Assembly (NCBI GenBank): GCA_019009955.1
Contig: CM032233.1
Location: forward strand, 86,706,001-86,770,000
Origin: Riptortus pedestris
Taxonomy: Eukaryota; Arthropoda; Insecta; Hemiptera; Alydidae
Length of the DNA stretch: 64,000 nucleotides
Direction: 5' to 3'
Positions 21,589-34,389 of this stretch are shown here, in pieces (positions within the stretch are counted from its first letter, which is position 1; each line of letters starts with the position of its first letter). Position numbers and translations under genes: made by a program. The notes beneath the pieces are model-generated. The model was not told where the DNA came from. It saw only the letters and a program-made list of their open reading frames with translations, and did not search any database.

Positions 21589-24500
21589 GTGAATTCATAA
21601 TAATGATAAGTTGACTCATTTATCTGTTGATAATCCACTTAGTTATCTATATTAGTAATTAGTACCCTTGAAATAAAAACTTTCTAAAACTCTTTAGCTT
21701 ATTTCTGAATGGTTTATACTCCAAGCTGCCAGTTCACATAGTGCTCATTGACTTTATTTTTATCCCTCTATTATTTTAAATGAAATCTTAGCATTTTTTT
21801 CCTTGTCTACTAAAACTACTTAAATTAATTTCCATAAGAATATACATCTATAATTGCATTCATAACTGTTTTTTTCAGCATGCAATAATTAAGATTTTGT
21901 AACTATTGTGAGTGCGCACTTGTGTGTGATAAGTATATAGTGCAATTCATAGTTAATAAAATAATAGCTGTTACATATCATATCACCTTTGTCATGGCTC
22001 CCATCATCCCAAATTTAAATGAATTGTGGTTTCATTCATTCAGTGTCCCAGAAGCAACTTAATGTTCATTTACTCTGGCCCTTGTAATTCTATTGTTTAT
22101 AATATCCTGCTTTTGTTTTAAGGCCAATTTATTTGTTGCGAAGAGCAAACCAGTGATATATTTACAAAACTTTAATCTCTAAATGTAAATGTGAGAGCAT
22201 GGAACTGTGCATAAATGTTCACCAATATCTGAATATGCAAAAAATATTACAATCGTACGTACAATACTAACTGAAAAAATTGATTTATATATTTTTTTTA
22301 GCATATTTGTAGATTTGCATTTTAGTCTATTAAAAGCGAAATGTTTTGAGTCTCAGGCACAATAAGAATTTAAAATCAGTTCTAAATTACTGTGCAAACT
22401 ATAAGCTATCAGATTAAAAAAAAGTACTTGGATTTTCGATAAACAAAATTGCAATGCATAGATGAGAAATATGTAAATCTATACAAATATAACTCTTAGA
22501 TTTGTTTATGTTTGTATTTAAATACATTTAGGTTTTTCTCCTCAATTTTGGCAACTAATAGACTAATGACAGCAAAATATTTCAATGAACTAGGTACCAC
22601 ACATGCTATGTGCGAAACAAATCTTTCATGCTAGGACCTCAGAGTGTTTACTTGTAAATCTAATCATTTTCATACTATTGGTTTGATGGAACAAACTCTT
22701 GAAAATGAAATTTGGTATTTAATTTAAACAAACTCTTGAAAACAAAATTTGGTATTTAAGTTTAAGGGAATCCTGCTAAAAATGCCTAAATGCAATGCTT
22801 ATAATGCCCCGCTTAAATAAAATACACACGGACAGAGTGTAAAAGACATGATCATTTACAGATCCCGCATGACTTACTTAACATAGCCCACACATTCCCT
22901 GTTAAAACATTAATGTATACTCACAAATTTAGAAATTTTACATTTTAAAATTAATAATTATTTTAAAAGAAAAAGTTTTAACTCCAGCTTAAATTTCTGA
23001 CTGTTTGTGTTTCTTTATATATTAGTGTGTGTGTGCGTGGCCAAGTGACTGATTTATATAATTGATTTTGTCATTTATTACTTTTCATATTTTTTAATTA
23101 TCTGGTTATTTTAAAAGATATTTTTTGTTTTTGAATTTAATGTTTTGTTTTTATTTATTTTTTCTCTTTTCTTATGATTATTTGTGTTTTTTTTTGTTGC
23201 GTTTTCTCTTTTGTATTCTAATTAATTTTTTCTTTCTTAATAGTTGATGTTTAATTTGTCCTTGTTACTTTTTTTATATTTTTCTTTTTGTTCATGAGCA
23301 AATCACCTAGCATAAAATGCACCATAATAAATAAATATATTATTTGTTGTGGGTGAGCATACCTCAGCTATATCGTGTTGGGTATTTATCTGGATGGCTT
23401 CAATTCTATAGAATAGTGTACTAAATTCTATATATTTGTTATTTATGGGCTTCAGAGTTCTTATCTGTTACTCTTGTGCCAACTCAGCTTTGTATGGCAA
23501 TAGTAAAGCTACTTGGATAAAGAAGAAATGAGTTTTGATTAAGGATGCATTCGTTTGTCTTTGAAGAGCATCATGATGCTTATAAATCCTCCCCCCACCC
23601 AAAAGCTGTGTACGGGGATCTGTTCTCTAGTTTACTCCCCTGCCTCATCGGTGGGCACAGTGATAGAATCTACAGGGAACACCTGGTGAGTTGTTTCCAT
23701 GAGCAGGAAGTCTTGATTTACATAGAAATGAACAAGTGATGAAAGAGAACCAAAAAAGCATGCAGTGGTTTCCCTTTGCCCCAGGTTTCTTGCCCCCCCC
23801 CATTTTTTTCTCTCTGAGATACAGCAATGCTTAACAAAGGATAAAGATCTGACAAGTTTTCTACTCAAAAACTAAAAATTATCTAAAACATTAAGAGCTT
23901 AACCATCAAAACAGTTGCCAATGATTCCTCAGGAAAGAACAAAACTGCATTGTCCTTTGTTGAGATTGTCACTCATGTCAACCAAACCATCCTAACACCA
24001 TTTAAGCGCCTACTCTTTTTGTGAGTACATTTTGTATAACAATCAGTTTATGGTGTGCATGCTATTAGCTGTGCTCTTAAGAAGGACAAACTGTGATGGT
24101 TGGTTCATTTTTAAAGAATGGCTAGGCTATGTCTCTTATGCTCTTATAGTGGGATGACCTGAGCAAAGTCTTGCTTATAGATCTGCACTTGGAAGTTTCT
24201 AGCTGTCATTTGTAAATCTTGGTTAAAGATGTTGGTAGAACTATAGTACCTGGTAGTTAGTTAGACTCTGAATCAACTGAGTTGTTGCATGTTGGAAAGA
24301 AGTTATAGATTAACACCAACTTCGGAGCATTCCCATGCCATATCCGTCACTAATTTCCTTAGTATTGTGGTACTTGTTTCAATTTTGAATACATTTACCG
24401 GGAAGAGATGTGTTTTGGTTGTCTGAAATATATGTCTCTAGCGTTAACTACGTATAAGTCATATAAACTTATCCCTTATCGGGACTTGCTGGCTTCAAGC

Positions 24501-27244
24501 TATAACCTTGAAAGAGCCAAGAGGTAGAAACTTGGATAATTTAATACAATTAACTAACTCCACTTAAATTCAGCTTTATCCATTGCGTGGCTGCTGTGCA
24601 CATCCAATTTTGGACATTGTTTTATTATTCTAGTAATTAATACCAATTAATATGATTAATTTCCAGGTGAATTTAATTTCAGCTGCAAATGGTGAATGTA
24701 AAGCTGAAATGACAGTAGCTGAGGAGCATACTAATAGTGCTGGTACCCTCCATGGTGGCTTCACAGCTACTCTTGTTGATATTATATCTGGCATGGCTTT
24801 GATGACTCATCGAAATGGTGAACGAGGATCATCAGTAGATATGCATATTACGTAAGTCCTCAATTCGAGTGTATTTCAGTTTTGCTAAATTTCTGTCAAT
24901 TTACTCATGGAATTTGAATAATGATTTAAATCGATAGTAATATAATAGTAAACTTACTTGGAAAATGTTTATTCTCCATTGTCAATAAGTTTATAAATAT
25001 ACTCGTGTAATATGAATGTAACTTAATTACTAACATGTTTATAAAATAACATTCTTGATAATTTTCTAATACAATCAAGACTTTAACAGTGAACATTATA
25101 ATAGTATGCTGTATAGTTAGTAACATTACTTAGCGTACAAAAACTATTTCTCTCTAAATAACTAATAGTGGTTTTGTGTATCATGATTCCCAAACTATAG
25201 AAATTTTACTCTAGTAAATATGTGCCACATTCATTTCCTTCTATATATTTCTCTTTGTATATTGGTATGAGTTCATTGAGTACAATTATTGTACTTATTA
25301 ACTGATAGTAATGAGTAATATCTCCATACTCCCAAACTAATATCTCCATAAATTTTCCCTAGTCCACTCTGTTACAGTCTTGTAGGAAGGGTAATGCTGG
25401 TCAATATGATATTCTCATGATTTCTTCTGCAACTGCTGAGTGAAAAAAAGTACCTGTGTTCGCTATCTAAAGCACGTTTGAACTCTATCTGAATCCTTTC
25501 CATATTCTATAATAACCACTGACATATGACCAAAACTAAGATCCTGTGGATATGGGTAGAAGCCCTATAATCTGTGCACACTCCATCCATATTTCTTTTG
25601 TTACCTGATTAAATTCTTCTGAGATGCTTATTCAATAATTGGGGAAAAAATTATTTTTATTATATCATCTCTATCAAGCAGCACAACTTCTTCCACGTAT
25701 TTCTATTGAATTCTTTAATGCCCAGGACCTAATATATTACTTTCTATAAACCGTTATTTAAGACTGAAGGAAGCGGTAGCTTAGGTCTTTTTGTCTAAGA
25801 TGGCTGAGGCTGTCCCATTGCTTCACAGTTTAGGCATTTTCATAGCACTTTAAACTGCAAGAGACAGCCAATTCTGGCTTAGAAAGTTCAACATAAAGCA
25901 GAGAAGGGCAACTAAAATGCTTTGTAAAACAGCCCTTTAAATTTAAGGTTTTATATGTTTATTCTTGACCTTGATTGGAACGATAAAAACTCAAAAGACT
26001 TCAAATTTTATTTATTTTTTAAATTATAAATTCCCTACTTGTAAGTATGTTACAAAGGTGGGGCAATATAAAATCATATTCATTTGTTATCATACAACGT
26101 CATAAGAACCTTGTTTTGAGGATGAGTTGCTAGGGCTGGAAGAAGAATGGTTTGGGAGTGACAGACATAAACAACTGAAAGTTCACCCCTAAAGTATTCT
26201 TGGAATAAAAACAAACCAATTGTTCCCCCTCTGCCATTCAAAGGAAAATAAAACTTGTTAGTAACCATACTGGATTACTTTTGACTAGTTTGTAATGTTG
26301 AATTTTCACTTCTCTGCACAAAGTAAAGGAAGTAATCACAAAAATGTTCAATTTTCAGATTACAACAGAATTATTCATTTTTTTTGACCTTCCCTGAACC
26401 CGTTTTGACTAGTTTTGGAGTCACGTATGTACATATCTCATATAACTCAAAAAGGACTAGCCTTAATATATAGACATATCATATTTAGAACTTTTGTACA
26501 GTTTAGTTGTGCACCTCTTCTTTGGGTCAAAATCGACTAAGGGTGAGGGCAGGTTTAGAAAGGGGAAGAAATAAATAATGCACATTTCTCCTTGTCTATT
26601 AGAGGAACAAAAATTTGTTATAGATCCATTTCTGTTTATCATGAAAAAAATCTATCAATTATGTTCTGACATTTGATATGATAGATTGGGACAGAGACAT
26701 TATTTGAAACTTTCAAATGAAATACATGAAAACGTTTTGTTTATTTAATTCATTAGGATTAAAATGAAGTTATGTGGTCCCCACATCATTTTTTTTATTT
26801 TTTTATTTTCCTCCAATTTAAAATTATCCAAACCCATATAAAAGCAAATATTTTCATAAGAAGTAAGGTATCAGATTGGACATTGTCAACCAGATTTCAA
26901 TTTGAAAAGTGGCTATTTTTACATTGAACAATTCAGTTTATTCAAATGAGACTCGATTATTATGGCATCAATTATATTAGAAATCCTCAGTTATTTTCAA
27001 TATTCCTATATTTTCTCTCATAATGGGTAGGAATCATTCTACGAACATCTTACAGGCCCTTCATATTTTATTAGGAATACAACAGAAGACTAGTCTTTAA
27101 CCCTCATACAAATGTTATCAATTTACTCTCTCGTTGATTGGTTCAAATTACTTGGTGACTAACCCTGGACTAATTAGACGTGCATTCACTTTTGCTTTTA
27201 GGATTTTCATAAAGATTTATGGGTTTATTATGCATGCACACACA

Positions 27245-27323
<79 letters not shown>

Positions 27324-30172
27324 GCCCAACTGCACACACGCGTACACCTGTGCCAAGTTCATGTAGAAGTTCAAGGTCATTACTTACTAAAGTGAATACT
27401 ATTTTGTGTTATATAATTTTCTTAGTGGTAGAGTTATATTCTGAAGGTCCTAGGAAAGTTTACTTCGGACCTAGCTCTTGTCTGCTCCTATCCTGGGGCT
27501 TAAGACACAATTTCTTGGCCCTTTTTGATATGTGAAAAGGGAGTTTTCAGAGTATATGCCATGCCATGTGTTGGTTAAAGACCTATACCATTAAAATATA
27601 GAACACAAATACGAGTACATATAGATTGTTAGCTATAAAACTGTAAGGTATGTCTTTTAATAATTATTTGGCATACCACAAGATATTTAATCTGATTTTT
27701 GGGTTGGAAACAACTTTGATTTGATTGAATATATGTTGTGTATATACCTATTCAAGAGTCCCTCTTTCAGTAATAATTTTTTTATTGAAATAAATACGGC
27801 ATATTCTAATTAATGCTTAAGGAATGTGATTCAAGATTTTGTACTCATATTTATTTCACCATAATAGATAACATTGGTAATTTGTAAAGAGTATTGAATA
27901 GATTAAGTATGTTACAGGATTCTCTAGTATAAAAACAGTTTGTTGCTCATTAAGAGAGGACCCATAATTTGTTGTTCATGTCTTTTGAGTTTAGTGCTAA
28001 CTTTCTCAGGGTATTCCAATGTCTGCAAATGGGGGAAAGTTGCTCATGTTAAAGTTTTAACCACTCGTAATTTATTTTATAGATTCTATTTTCAAGTCTA
28101 TTTTAACCCCTCTAATTGATTTTTCTGTGCAGGTTTTTATAAAAGAAGTGTACGAGATATTGAGATTTTATGCTATCTTTTCCAACATATTATTATCCAA
28201 CCTATTTTCATCATTCATCTTCAAACCTAGACACAAGCATTTGAAGTCTACTAAAGTATTTACACTGTATAAATAAATCATATTGCCCAAGATTAAGAAT
28301 CACATGTACTCTATATTTTATTGTTGTTTATAAGTTGAAAATCATAAACTATGTTTCATAAAAGCTATGTTGGGTTCTATTTCATTGCTTAACTTAACCT
28401 ATTTATTTTATTATGAGTAATAAAATATTCTATGATTTAGAACATCCCAACTGTTTTATAATTAATTGAAAGTACTTTATATACTAAACTAGATGAGATA
28501 CCCAGCAAAAAATTAAAACAAAAAAGAAATCTGATTAACAGTATTTTACTAAATGTGATAATTAAATTGGTAAATTGGTTAAATTTGCTAATCTTAACTT
28601 TATGTATTATATATGTTATAAACTATTTAATAGACAAATAAAAATTACAAAATATTGTTGGATCTTGTCGCTGGGAGGTCATAATTTAACCTCTATAAAA
28701 ATATTGCCTTCACTCTAATTCCTCCTAATATTAAAATGCCAATGTTTTAAGCATAAGCATAAATATACTCAAAACAGAATGGGGGCTCAGGTTAGCTGTG
28801 TGTGTTAAGGTGTTGGTCTTAATCTCGCTTGGTAGACCTAGAGTGGCGGGTTCGATTCCTGTCCTGAGCAGTAGAAATTTATTTAGTGGCTGATTCATTA
28901 AATAAACTTCTTGGGCCCACTATGGCTAGAAAAGGGTGGTAACCTGTAGATAACCCGTCCTAATTAGCCATAGTAGCATAAAGTGGATGTAAATAATAAT
29001 AAACTACAAACAGAACATTAAACCATTAAAATGTCAGAAGAAGAGATGATAAATAGCCAAGTGTGTTGGAGGGTTCAGAGTAAAGATAGATAGTGAGAAG
29101 AGGTTTCACATGAGGATGTCTCCCCACTTCTCCCTACTCCCAGTTAAGCAATACCACTTGACTAATTTAAACTCGCAATTCTGTTCATATTAACTTATGT
29201 TCACATTTTCGTTTCCAATTCTAAATGTGCATGTTAAAATAATTTTCATTTTTTATGAATTAAATAAAATTTTAAATACCTTAAAGAAAAAAATGAATTA
29301 TTTCTCATTAATTAATGTTTGGGTGAGGGAGGGAGGGGGTATCCTTTGTGGCTATTTTTCATTTCATGTCTCCCTTAGAACCCCCACTCCATCCCTCATC
29401 CCTCGAACTGTTAATAGGGCCTGTAATCATGGAGGGGTTAATGCTAACTTAAATATAGAGTATTGTTTGGTTCAGTTGAGTCGTTTGAGCCCAATCAAAT
29501 TGTTGACTCTTGCTATAGTTTTTAGCATTTATTTCATTAATACTTCCTTATACAACAAACATGTATATAACAAAAGTTACTCTAAATAATAAAATAAATG
29601 ACTTTTGTTATATGCTTATTGGCCAAAAAACGAATAAAAACCACTCCCTGATCCCACTATTGTTTGTCTTTAAAAATATTAGTATAGCCTAAAGTTGTAT
29701 GTTAAGTTACTGGTAATACTCATACCAAGTCATATAAAATTCGGTTCAATCGTTTAGGGGTGAAACAAACAAACAGACACCAAAGCCAAAAGTTGTTGAT
29801 ATAATTTCAATTTCATGTGAAATGTAAAATTATCATGAAATTTTGAAAAAAAAAAAATCAATGTACAGACAGAGGATACAATTTTATATACATGAATTTA
29901 TGTGATCTTATTTTACTTTGTATGATGATTATGGTTCATTATATGTGTAACATATTTCATCAATAACACGTGTTTATGTACTATAATAATAGAAAACCTT
30001 GTTTTCCAGGTTTTTGAGGCCAGTAGCTCTTGGAGAAATAATAGTCATTGATGCAAAGACCAATAAGTCTGGTAAAAACTTGGCATTCCTTGAAGTACTT
30101 ATTTCTAAAAAATCAACTGGAGCAATTATTGCAAAAGGTTCACACACAAAATTTGTAGCTACTAATTTATGA
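21508..30172 (+). CDS. ACOT13: ACOT13/Them2-like acyl-CoA thioesterase (3 exons)
   Basis: Coding exons 21508-21588, 24667-24851 and 30010-30172 give 142 aa (human ACOT13 has 140). All introns are GT-AG (3,078 and 5,158 bp; phases 0 and 2). The protein is a single hotdog domain of the PaaI/4HBT type. Exon 2 carries EEHTNSAGTLHGGFTATLVD and the SSVDMHIT segment; exon 3 carries FLRPVALGEIIVIDA and ends KGSHTKFVATNL. Asn50, Gly57 (in HGG), Asp65 and Ser83 align with the human active-site residues at the same numbers. Known members form tetramers, hydrolyse medium- and long-chain acyl-CoA, and associate with mitochondria. The first ATG in exon 1 gives MAVSGTVRQVWKFL, a normal N-terminus without a clear targeting peptide. 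No stop or frameshift, so probably functional. The introns hold a SINE, a repeat fragment and a (CA)n tract. Confidence 0.93.
21589..24666 (+). other. Intron 1 of the thioesterase gene
   Basis: AT-rich, with no coding or mobile element recognised. Short frames at 23545-23868 have no family resemblance. The acceptor is TTAATTTCCAG at 24656-24666. Confidence 0.8.
24667..24851 (+). CDS. ACOT13: Thioesterase exon 2 (catalytic segment)
   Basis: Encodes residues 28-88 plus two bases of codon 89. It contains the HGG motif, Asn50, Asp65 and Ser83. The donor is GTAAGT at 24852. Confidence 0.93.
27236..27322. repeat. (CA)n microsatellite in intron 2
   Basis: About 85 bp of almost perfect CA. The 133-aa frame across it is not a gene. 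Confidence 0.97.
28782..29003 (+). mobile_element. tRNA-derived SINE, full-length copy 1
   Basis: The head is like a tRNA with a long variable arm (acceptor GGGCTCAGG pairing with CCTGAGC). The A box is around GTTAGCTGTGTGTGTTAAGG and the B box is GGGTTCGATTCC (28849-28860). The body has TAGAAATTTATTTAGTGGC, GGCTAGAAAAGGGTGGTAAC and CTGTAGATAACCCGTCC, and the tail is (TAA)n. Four relatives lie elsewhere in the window. The Leu-like tRNA origin is inferred only from the long variable arm. Confidence 0.85.
29440..29890 (-). mobile_element. Family B Helentron-like repeat, inverted 5' fragment
   Basis: On the minus strand it starts AAAATTGTATCCTCTGTCTG (near 29885) and continues TTTCATGATAATTTT and the CGATTGAACCGAATTTTAT block, as in the copies at 17873 and 18965. 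The hairpin end is missing. Confidence 0.7.
30010..30172 (+). CDS. ACOT13: Thioesterase exon 3 (C-terminal part and stop)
   Basis: Completes codon 89 (Thr), then encodes FLRPVALGEIIVIDAKT through KFVATNL and TGA at 30170-30172. Confidence 0.92.
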
Positions 30173-30376
30173 CTATGATTTGAGTAAAAATGCTTATTTT
30201 AGCATTAGGCTGTGCTAATAATTGGGAAAAATATTTATGAAATGATCTTATATTTTTTGTTAATAATTATTTATTACTTAATTGAATAATGTACACATGG
30301 TGACTCTATCACCTTACATTGCTCTTGTATAGTTTAGTATCTGGTTTTAATTTAGCCATTGTACTTTTAGATTGGA

Positions 30377-30382
30377 AATAAA
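30377..30382 (+). terminator. Putative poly(A) signal of the thioesterase gene
   Basis: AATAAA about 205 bp after the stop codon, in an AT-rich 3' UTR. It is the first canonical hexamer downstream in this strand that I can see. Confidence 0.5.
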
Positions 30383-30389
30383 TATTTTA

Positions 30390-31070
30390 AAGTTACTAAA
30401 TTGCTGTTTAAATCCTAAACTATGTTTTATTTTTAGAGTTCAGGGCTCTATCCTCCTAGGGTCCTGTCGTAGAAAAGTACCGATTAACCAGTTAAAACTC
30501 TTCTTTCTAGTTTAATTATAAAATAGAGGATTTATCCATTTAATAAGGGTAAGTAAGAATATAAAGGTACAGTTGGACTTTGAAGGTTATTGGTTCAGGA
30601 TGTGATTAGTAGCTTATTGTTTAAGTGACAGTTTAGTAGCTTATTGTTTACTTAAGATGACTATCAACTACAGAGAAGTTCAGGATTCTACCAAAAGTGC
30701 CTCAATCCAAAAAAATATAAATGTTTTGTGAAAACAATTTAAGAAGATAGTTTACGAGGTATAGTCGCCCACAACAGGTTCCAACCTGGGCTGATAAATG
30801 ATTAAAATATGCCTGTGATATACATCAACAACTTGAATTAGCTTGAAAATAAATTAAGTTTAATGAAGACTGCTGAGGATGTTGGGACAATAACTTTCAC
30901 ATTGAAAAGACTGGGGTGCAAAGGTTTAAACAAACTTGCTGGAAAGAAAACTTGAAAATTAAGAGATAAGAGTACTCCATCAAAATAGAATTTTCCAGGC
31001 CAAAGTCTGTTTTAATAGATAAAAAGGTAAAGAAAGATAAGTGATGGACTCCTGAATTATGTCATACACT
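30390..31070. other. No gene recognised
   Basis: Degenerate AT-rich sequence between the gene and the fold-back element; it may be part of the pogo-like remnant that resumes at about 31990. Confidence 0.4.
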
Positions 31071-31987
31071 GGGAGTAAACGGTCTTCCCCACACCGATTT
31101 GAATGAAACTTTTTTAGTGTTTAAAACCAATTCCTTATGAAAAACCAATTCTGTTAAAGCGAGAGAACGCACTTCTCAATTGTTCGTCTGAAAAAAATTG
31201 TTAAAGTTCGCCTGAACGTCTTGAGTTGTTCCCAAATAGTAAATCTCAAAGAGTCCCCCGTTGCTCATGGGATAGTGCTTTCTTTTTGTAGCCGGAAATC
31301 TGGAGATCGAAACTCGCCGGGAGTGACTATTTTTTTTTTTTTTTCATTTTTTATTTCTGGGTCTTTTATTTAATATTAATAAATAAATAAAAAGTTTTTT
31401 TTTAATTTTTAGCGTGTTCCATATATTTAAAGAAAATTCGAATGCTTTTTTTCAAAAATGTAATTGATATAAAGAAATATTTAATATTATACAAAAAATA
31501 TATTATTAATTGAAAACGTAAGTATATAACAATTATCAGCAATAACGTAGATATTTTATTAATATTTTTAAACAATTTTATCTATCTTTAACAATTTATT
31601 TGATATTATTTTATTTTACAATAAATAAACATATTTAAAAATTTCTAGCTCTAGACATAAAAATATTCTTTAACAGTTTTCTATATTTGAGCTATATTTT
31701 CATTATGCTTGGCATGGGATCACTGAAAAAAAAATAGCCGCTCCTGGCGAGTTTCGATCTTCAGATTGCCGGCTACAAAAGTAAAGCACTATCCCCGGAG
31801 CCACGGGGGTCTTCCTGTAATGTTTAATTTGGGAACAACTCAAGGCATTCAGGCAATCTTTAACAATTTTTTTCTGATGAACGCTTGATAAGTGTGTTCT
31901 CTTGCTTTAACAGAATTGGTTTTTCATCAGGTACTAAACACTAAAAAAGTTTCGTTTAAATCGGTGGGGGGAAGGCTGTGCACTCCC
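31071..31987. mobile_element. Fold-back element with inverted tRNA-like arms
   Basis: The left arm (31071-31340) and right arm (about 31725-31987) are inverted copies of about 265 bp at high identity. The outer parts share CTTTTTTAGTGTTTA, ATGAAAAACCAATTCTGTTA and TTGTTCCCAAAT-like blocks. The inner part of each arm contains a tRNA-like head pointing inward: GCTCATGGGATAGTGC (A-box-like, 31264-31279) and GAGATCGAAACTCGCC (B-box-like), with the counterpart GCTCCGGGGATAGTGC on the other arm. The AT-rich loop (31341-31720) has no open frame. It could be a tail-to-tail SINE pair or a Foldback-type DNA element. Confidence 0.7.
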
Positions 31988-31989
31988 CT

Positions 31990-32300
31990 TGTTAAACTAA
32001 ATATCTCTTCCAGAAAAACACTGGGCAGACTATTTATGCTGTTTCACAAATCTTGAAAAAAGTCTTGAATGTAGGGATGCACCCCTCAATATATAGGACT
32101 CAGCTGCTCTGAATAATGACATAGTCGACAGAGATAATAAAATTGTTAAGAAATGGCTGAAGGCTGATAAAGGTCTTCAACATTTTTGTTAGGAAGTCAA
32201 ATAGTGCTGATTTTATGGAAAGTTTGCTGCATATGATGCAACAAAATTATGAAGGCAAAAAGGTACCTAAAAAGGTTTTGGAATTGGAAGAAGATTTAAT
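31990..32300 (+). pseudogene. Possible pogo/Tigger-like transposase remnant
   Basis: The reading CFTNLEKSLECRDAPLN...SAALNNDIVDRDNKIVKKWL with stops resembles the C-terminal region of pogo/Tigger (CENP-B-like) transposases, where a 'D-I-V---NEI---WL--D' segment is common. No catalytic region is visible. Weak call. Confidence 0.35.
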
Positions 32301-32309
32301 GTTCTCTTA

Positions 32310-33335
32310 AATTAAAAAAAAAAAAAATATGTGATTATATATTTCACCTTCTTCAAAATTGGTCCCCAGAGTGTAGTAAAGAAAAAAGGAGAGGGGAATA
32401 TGCCTCACAGAACCATCCAAGGAACCATGTCTCCATAATTGTTGTAGTTTTGTATGCATGCTCAGGGTGAATTCTATTGTAGTTCTCATTATGTGTTAAT
32501 GTTGTAGTGTCATTTATCTGGTTATTTATTGCAATAAATATCAACAAACCAGAGCCAATGAAAAAGTAAGTTCAACTTCTCCCTTATCCAGGATCTTACT
32601 CTACACCAGGATTTCCAGCTTGTGAACTGTGACTATATCATGTAGCTCAGGTTTTATATATTGGGAATATTTTTTATTTTAGCCAGCTCATCAAATCTCC
32701 CTTGTTTCAGTTGAATTACTATGAACATTGAAAATCGTTGACAAAAAAAAAACTACCTTTTTTTTTTTATTTCACTAACATAAATCTTTCCCATTTAGAT
32801 TTACATCGAAACTGCTTATACTCTAAATTTGATTTTACAAACTTTATTGTCAATAATTATAGAATTGACAAAATAATTATGATTTGTAAATATTTGGGTA
32901 ATGAAGGCAAGAACCGATCTCTGAAGAAGAAACCCCTGAAGCTTAAACTTGCAAAATTTTGAGTTGACACTCACAATAACACTTGGTTCAGTTCTATACG
33001 TGCTATTGCACTAATACACTAATGTGCTATTACTGATTGACATAACTTTATTTTTGGTGTTGGCAACCAGCATGGCTGTATTAAGTGGCTAAAGGACATA
33101 GAACCATATTCTATGCCAGATAAACAAACTTACTGCAATTGAATTATTGACAAAGGCTTATACTTGACTATATTAATAAAAAATATGATAGGACTAATGG
33201 GGATGATATATAAATATTTAGCAAGTTATTCATACTTTCTTGTTTTCAGGCTTCATTAAACCCAATTTTTTGCCCATCGGATTTTTACATAGAAATAGAG
33301 AATATATGGTGAGATAAGATCATTAGTACGCCATA
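32310..33335. other. No gene recognised
   Basis: AT-rich; short frames without family motifs. Confidence 0.45.
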
Positions 33336-33339
33336 CCAG

Positions 33340-33395
33340 CATGTGGGAAATTTGCTTAGTTTACGCAGAATCTGCGTGACAAACTTTTTAACCAT
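33340..33395 (-). repeat. Family A terminal block (solo)
   Basis: GGGAAATTTGCTTAGTTTACGCAGAATCTGCGTGAC is present in short form, the inverted left end of family A. No body follows. Confidence 0.65.
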
Positions 33396-33469
33396 TTTCT
33401 GTGGCTCTCAGCCAGTCTTCTCCAATTACAGGATCCCAACCTCCCCAAGTCCACCTCCAGATGACTAAA

Positions 33470-33720
33470 AGTCTCCATTGTCTAGTCAACCTGTTTCCCT
33501 ACTTCCTCCTGGTGTACTATATTGAATCTTCTTGTGCTGTCTGACAGGTTCCATTCTATCAACATATCCCAAGTACCACTGTCTGGCTTCTTTGATAGCA
33601 CAGATAATGTCAATTTCAGTTCTTTCAGTGTTGCTTCTTGTGTGACATCTGTGGTGCACTGTGACAGCTCTAAATATTTTTCTTAAGGCTCTTCTTTCCC
33701 TCACGAGCACTATATTGTCC
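33470..33720 (-). pseudogene. Non-LTR retrotransposon C-terminal remnant (RTE/CR1-like)
   Basis: A 74-aa frame reads RERRALRKIFRAVTV...RSNTERTEI...IKEARQWYLGYVDRMEPVRQHKKI...GGSRETG. This matches the tail of many RTE-type polyproteins: a 'E-+-LR+I-GP' motif, then 'I+--RL-WLGHV-RM' and 'GR-+-GRP'. The reverse transcriptase is absent. It is not a host gene. Confidence 0.65.
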
Positions 33721-34389
33721 CTAATTATAGAATGGTGACAAATTTAAAAGTGAAAATGATAGAGGTATTGTTTTCTCCCCACAGCCAATAAGATAATGTC
33801 TTTAGTTTTTTGTAGGAGGTAAGTGAAGAAAGGTTTATTAATTCTGGAAGAGAACTAGAGTGGATTTCACCCAGATGATTGTCAACACATCATCTAATCT
33901 CAATTAGATTATTGCTTGAAAAATGTAAATAAATACATTAAATGTATGATCTCTCTCCATTCAGCCAAATAGAATTGATTTAAATCCGAGGCAATATTCC
34001 AGAGAGATGATACTGTTATCGACTTCTATAGGGGTGATTAAAAAAAATATCAGTCGGTTTATTAACATTTTTTTCTCCCTATGTTAATTCTAATGTTATT
34101 GTTGCTAGTATATTTGTAACCCTAATATTATACTGCATCTCTCTGTAAACATAATGTCAGCCTGTGAGGCTTGGTACTTGTTTGCCATTCTTTCTATTGA
34201 AATGAGAAATTCAAGAAATTCTGCAAATTCTGTTACTGGAAATGAAAATGTGCACCCACCAAAACCATCCATTTGACATGGGAAGCTGAAGAGGAACCTA
34301 ACCTTGATGAGGCTATTGTGAGGGGGGAAATTTACCATTATTTCTTTCTATAATAATTTAATGAACTATTTATGATGTCTCAAGTACTT

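Larger units (their letters stand above)
24852..30009 (+). other. Intron 2 of the thioesterase gene
   Basis: Contains a (CA)n tract (27236-27320), a tRNA-derived SINE (28782-29003) and an inverted family B fragment (29440-29890). The acceptor is TTGTTTTCCAG ending at 30009. Confidence 0.85.

Noticed and set aside
22960..23340. T-rich stretch resembling a retrotransposon 3' UTR
   Set aside because: No coding remnant, tail or target duplication could be tied to it.
23545..23868. Possible extra exon in thioesterase intron 1
   Set aside because: Joining the three recognised exons already gives the full family length; this stretch has no splice sites in phase and frames on both strands.
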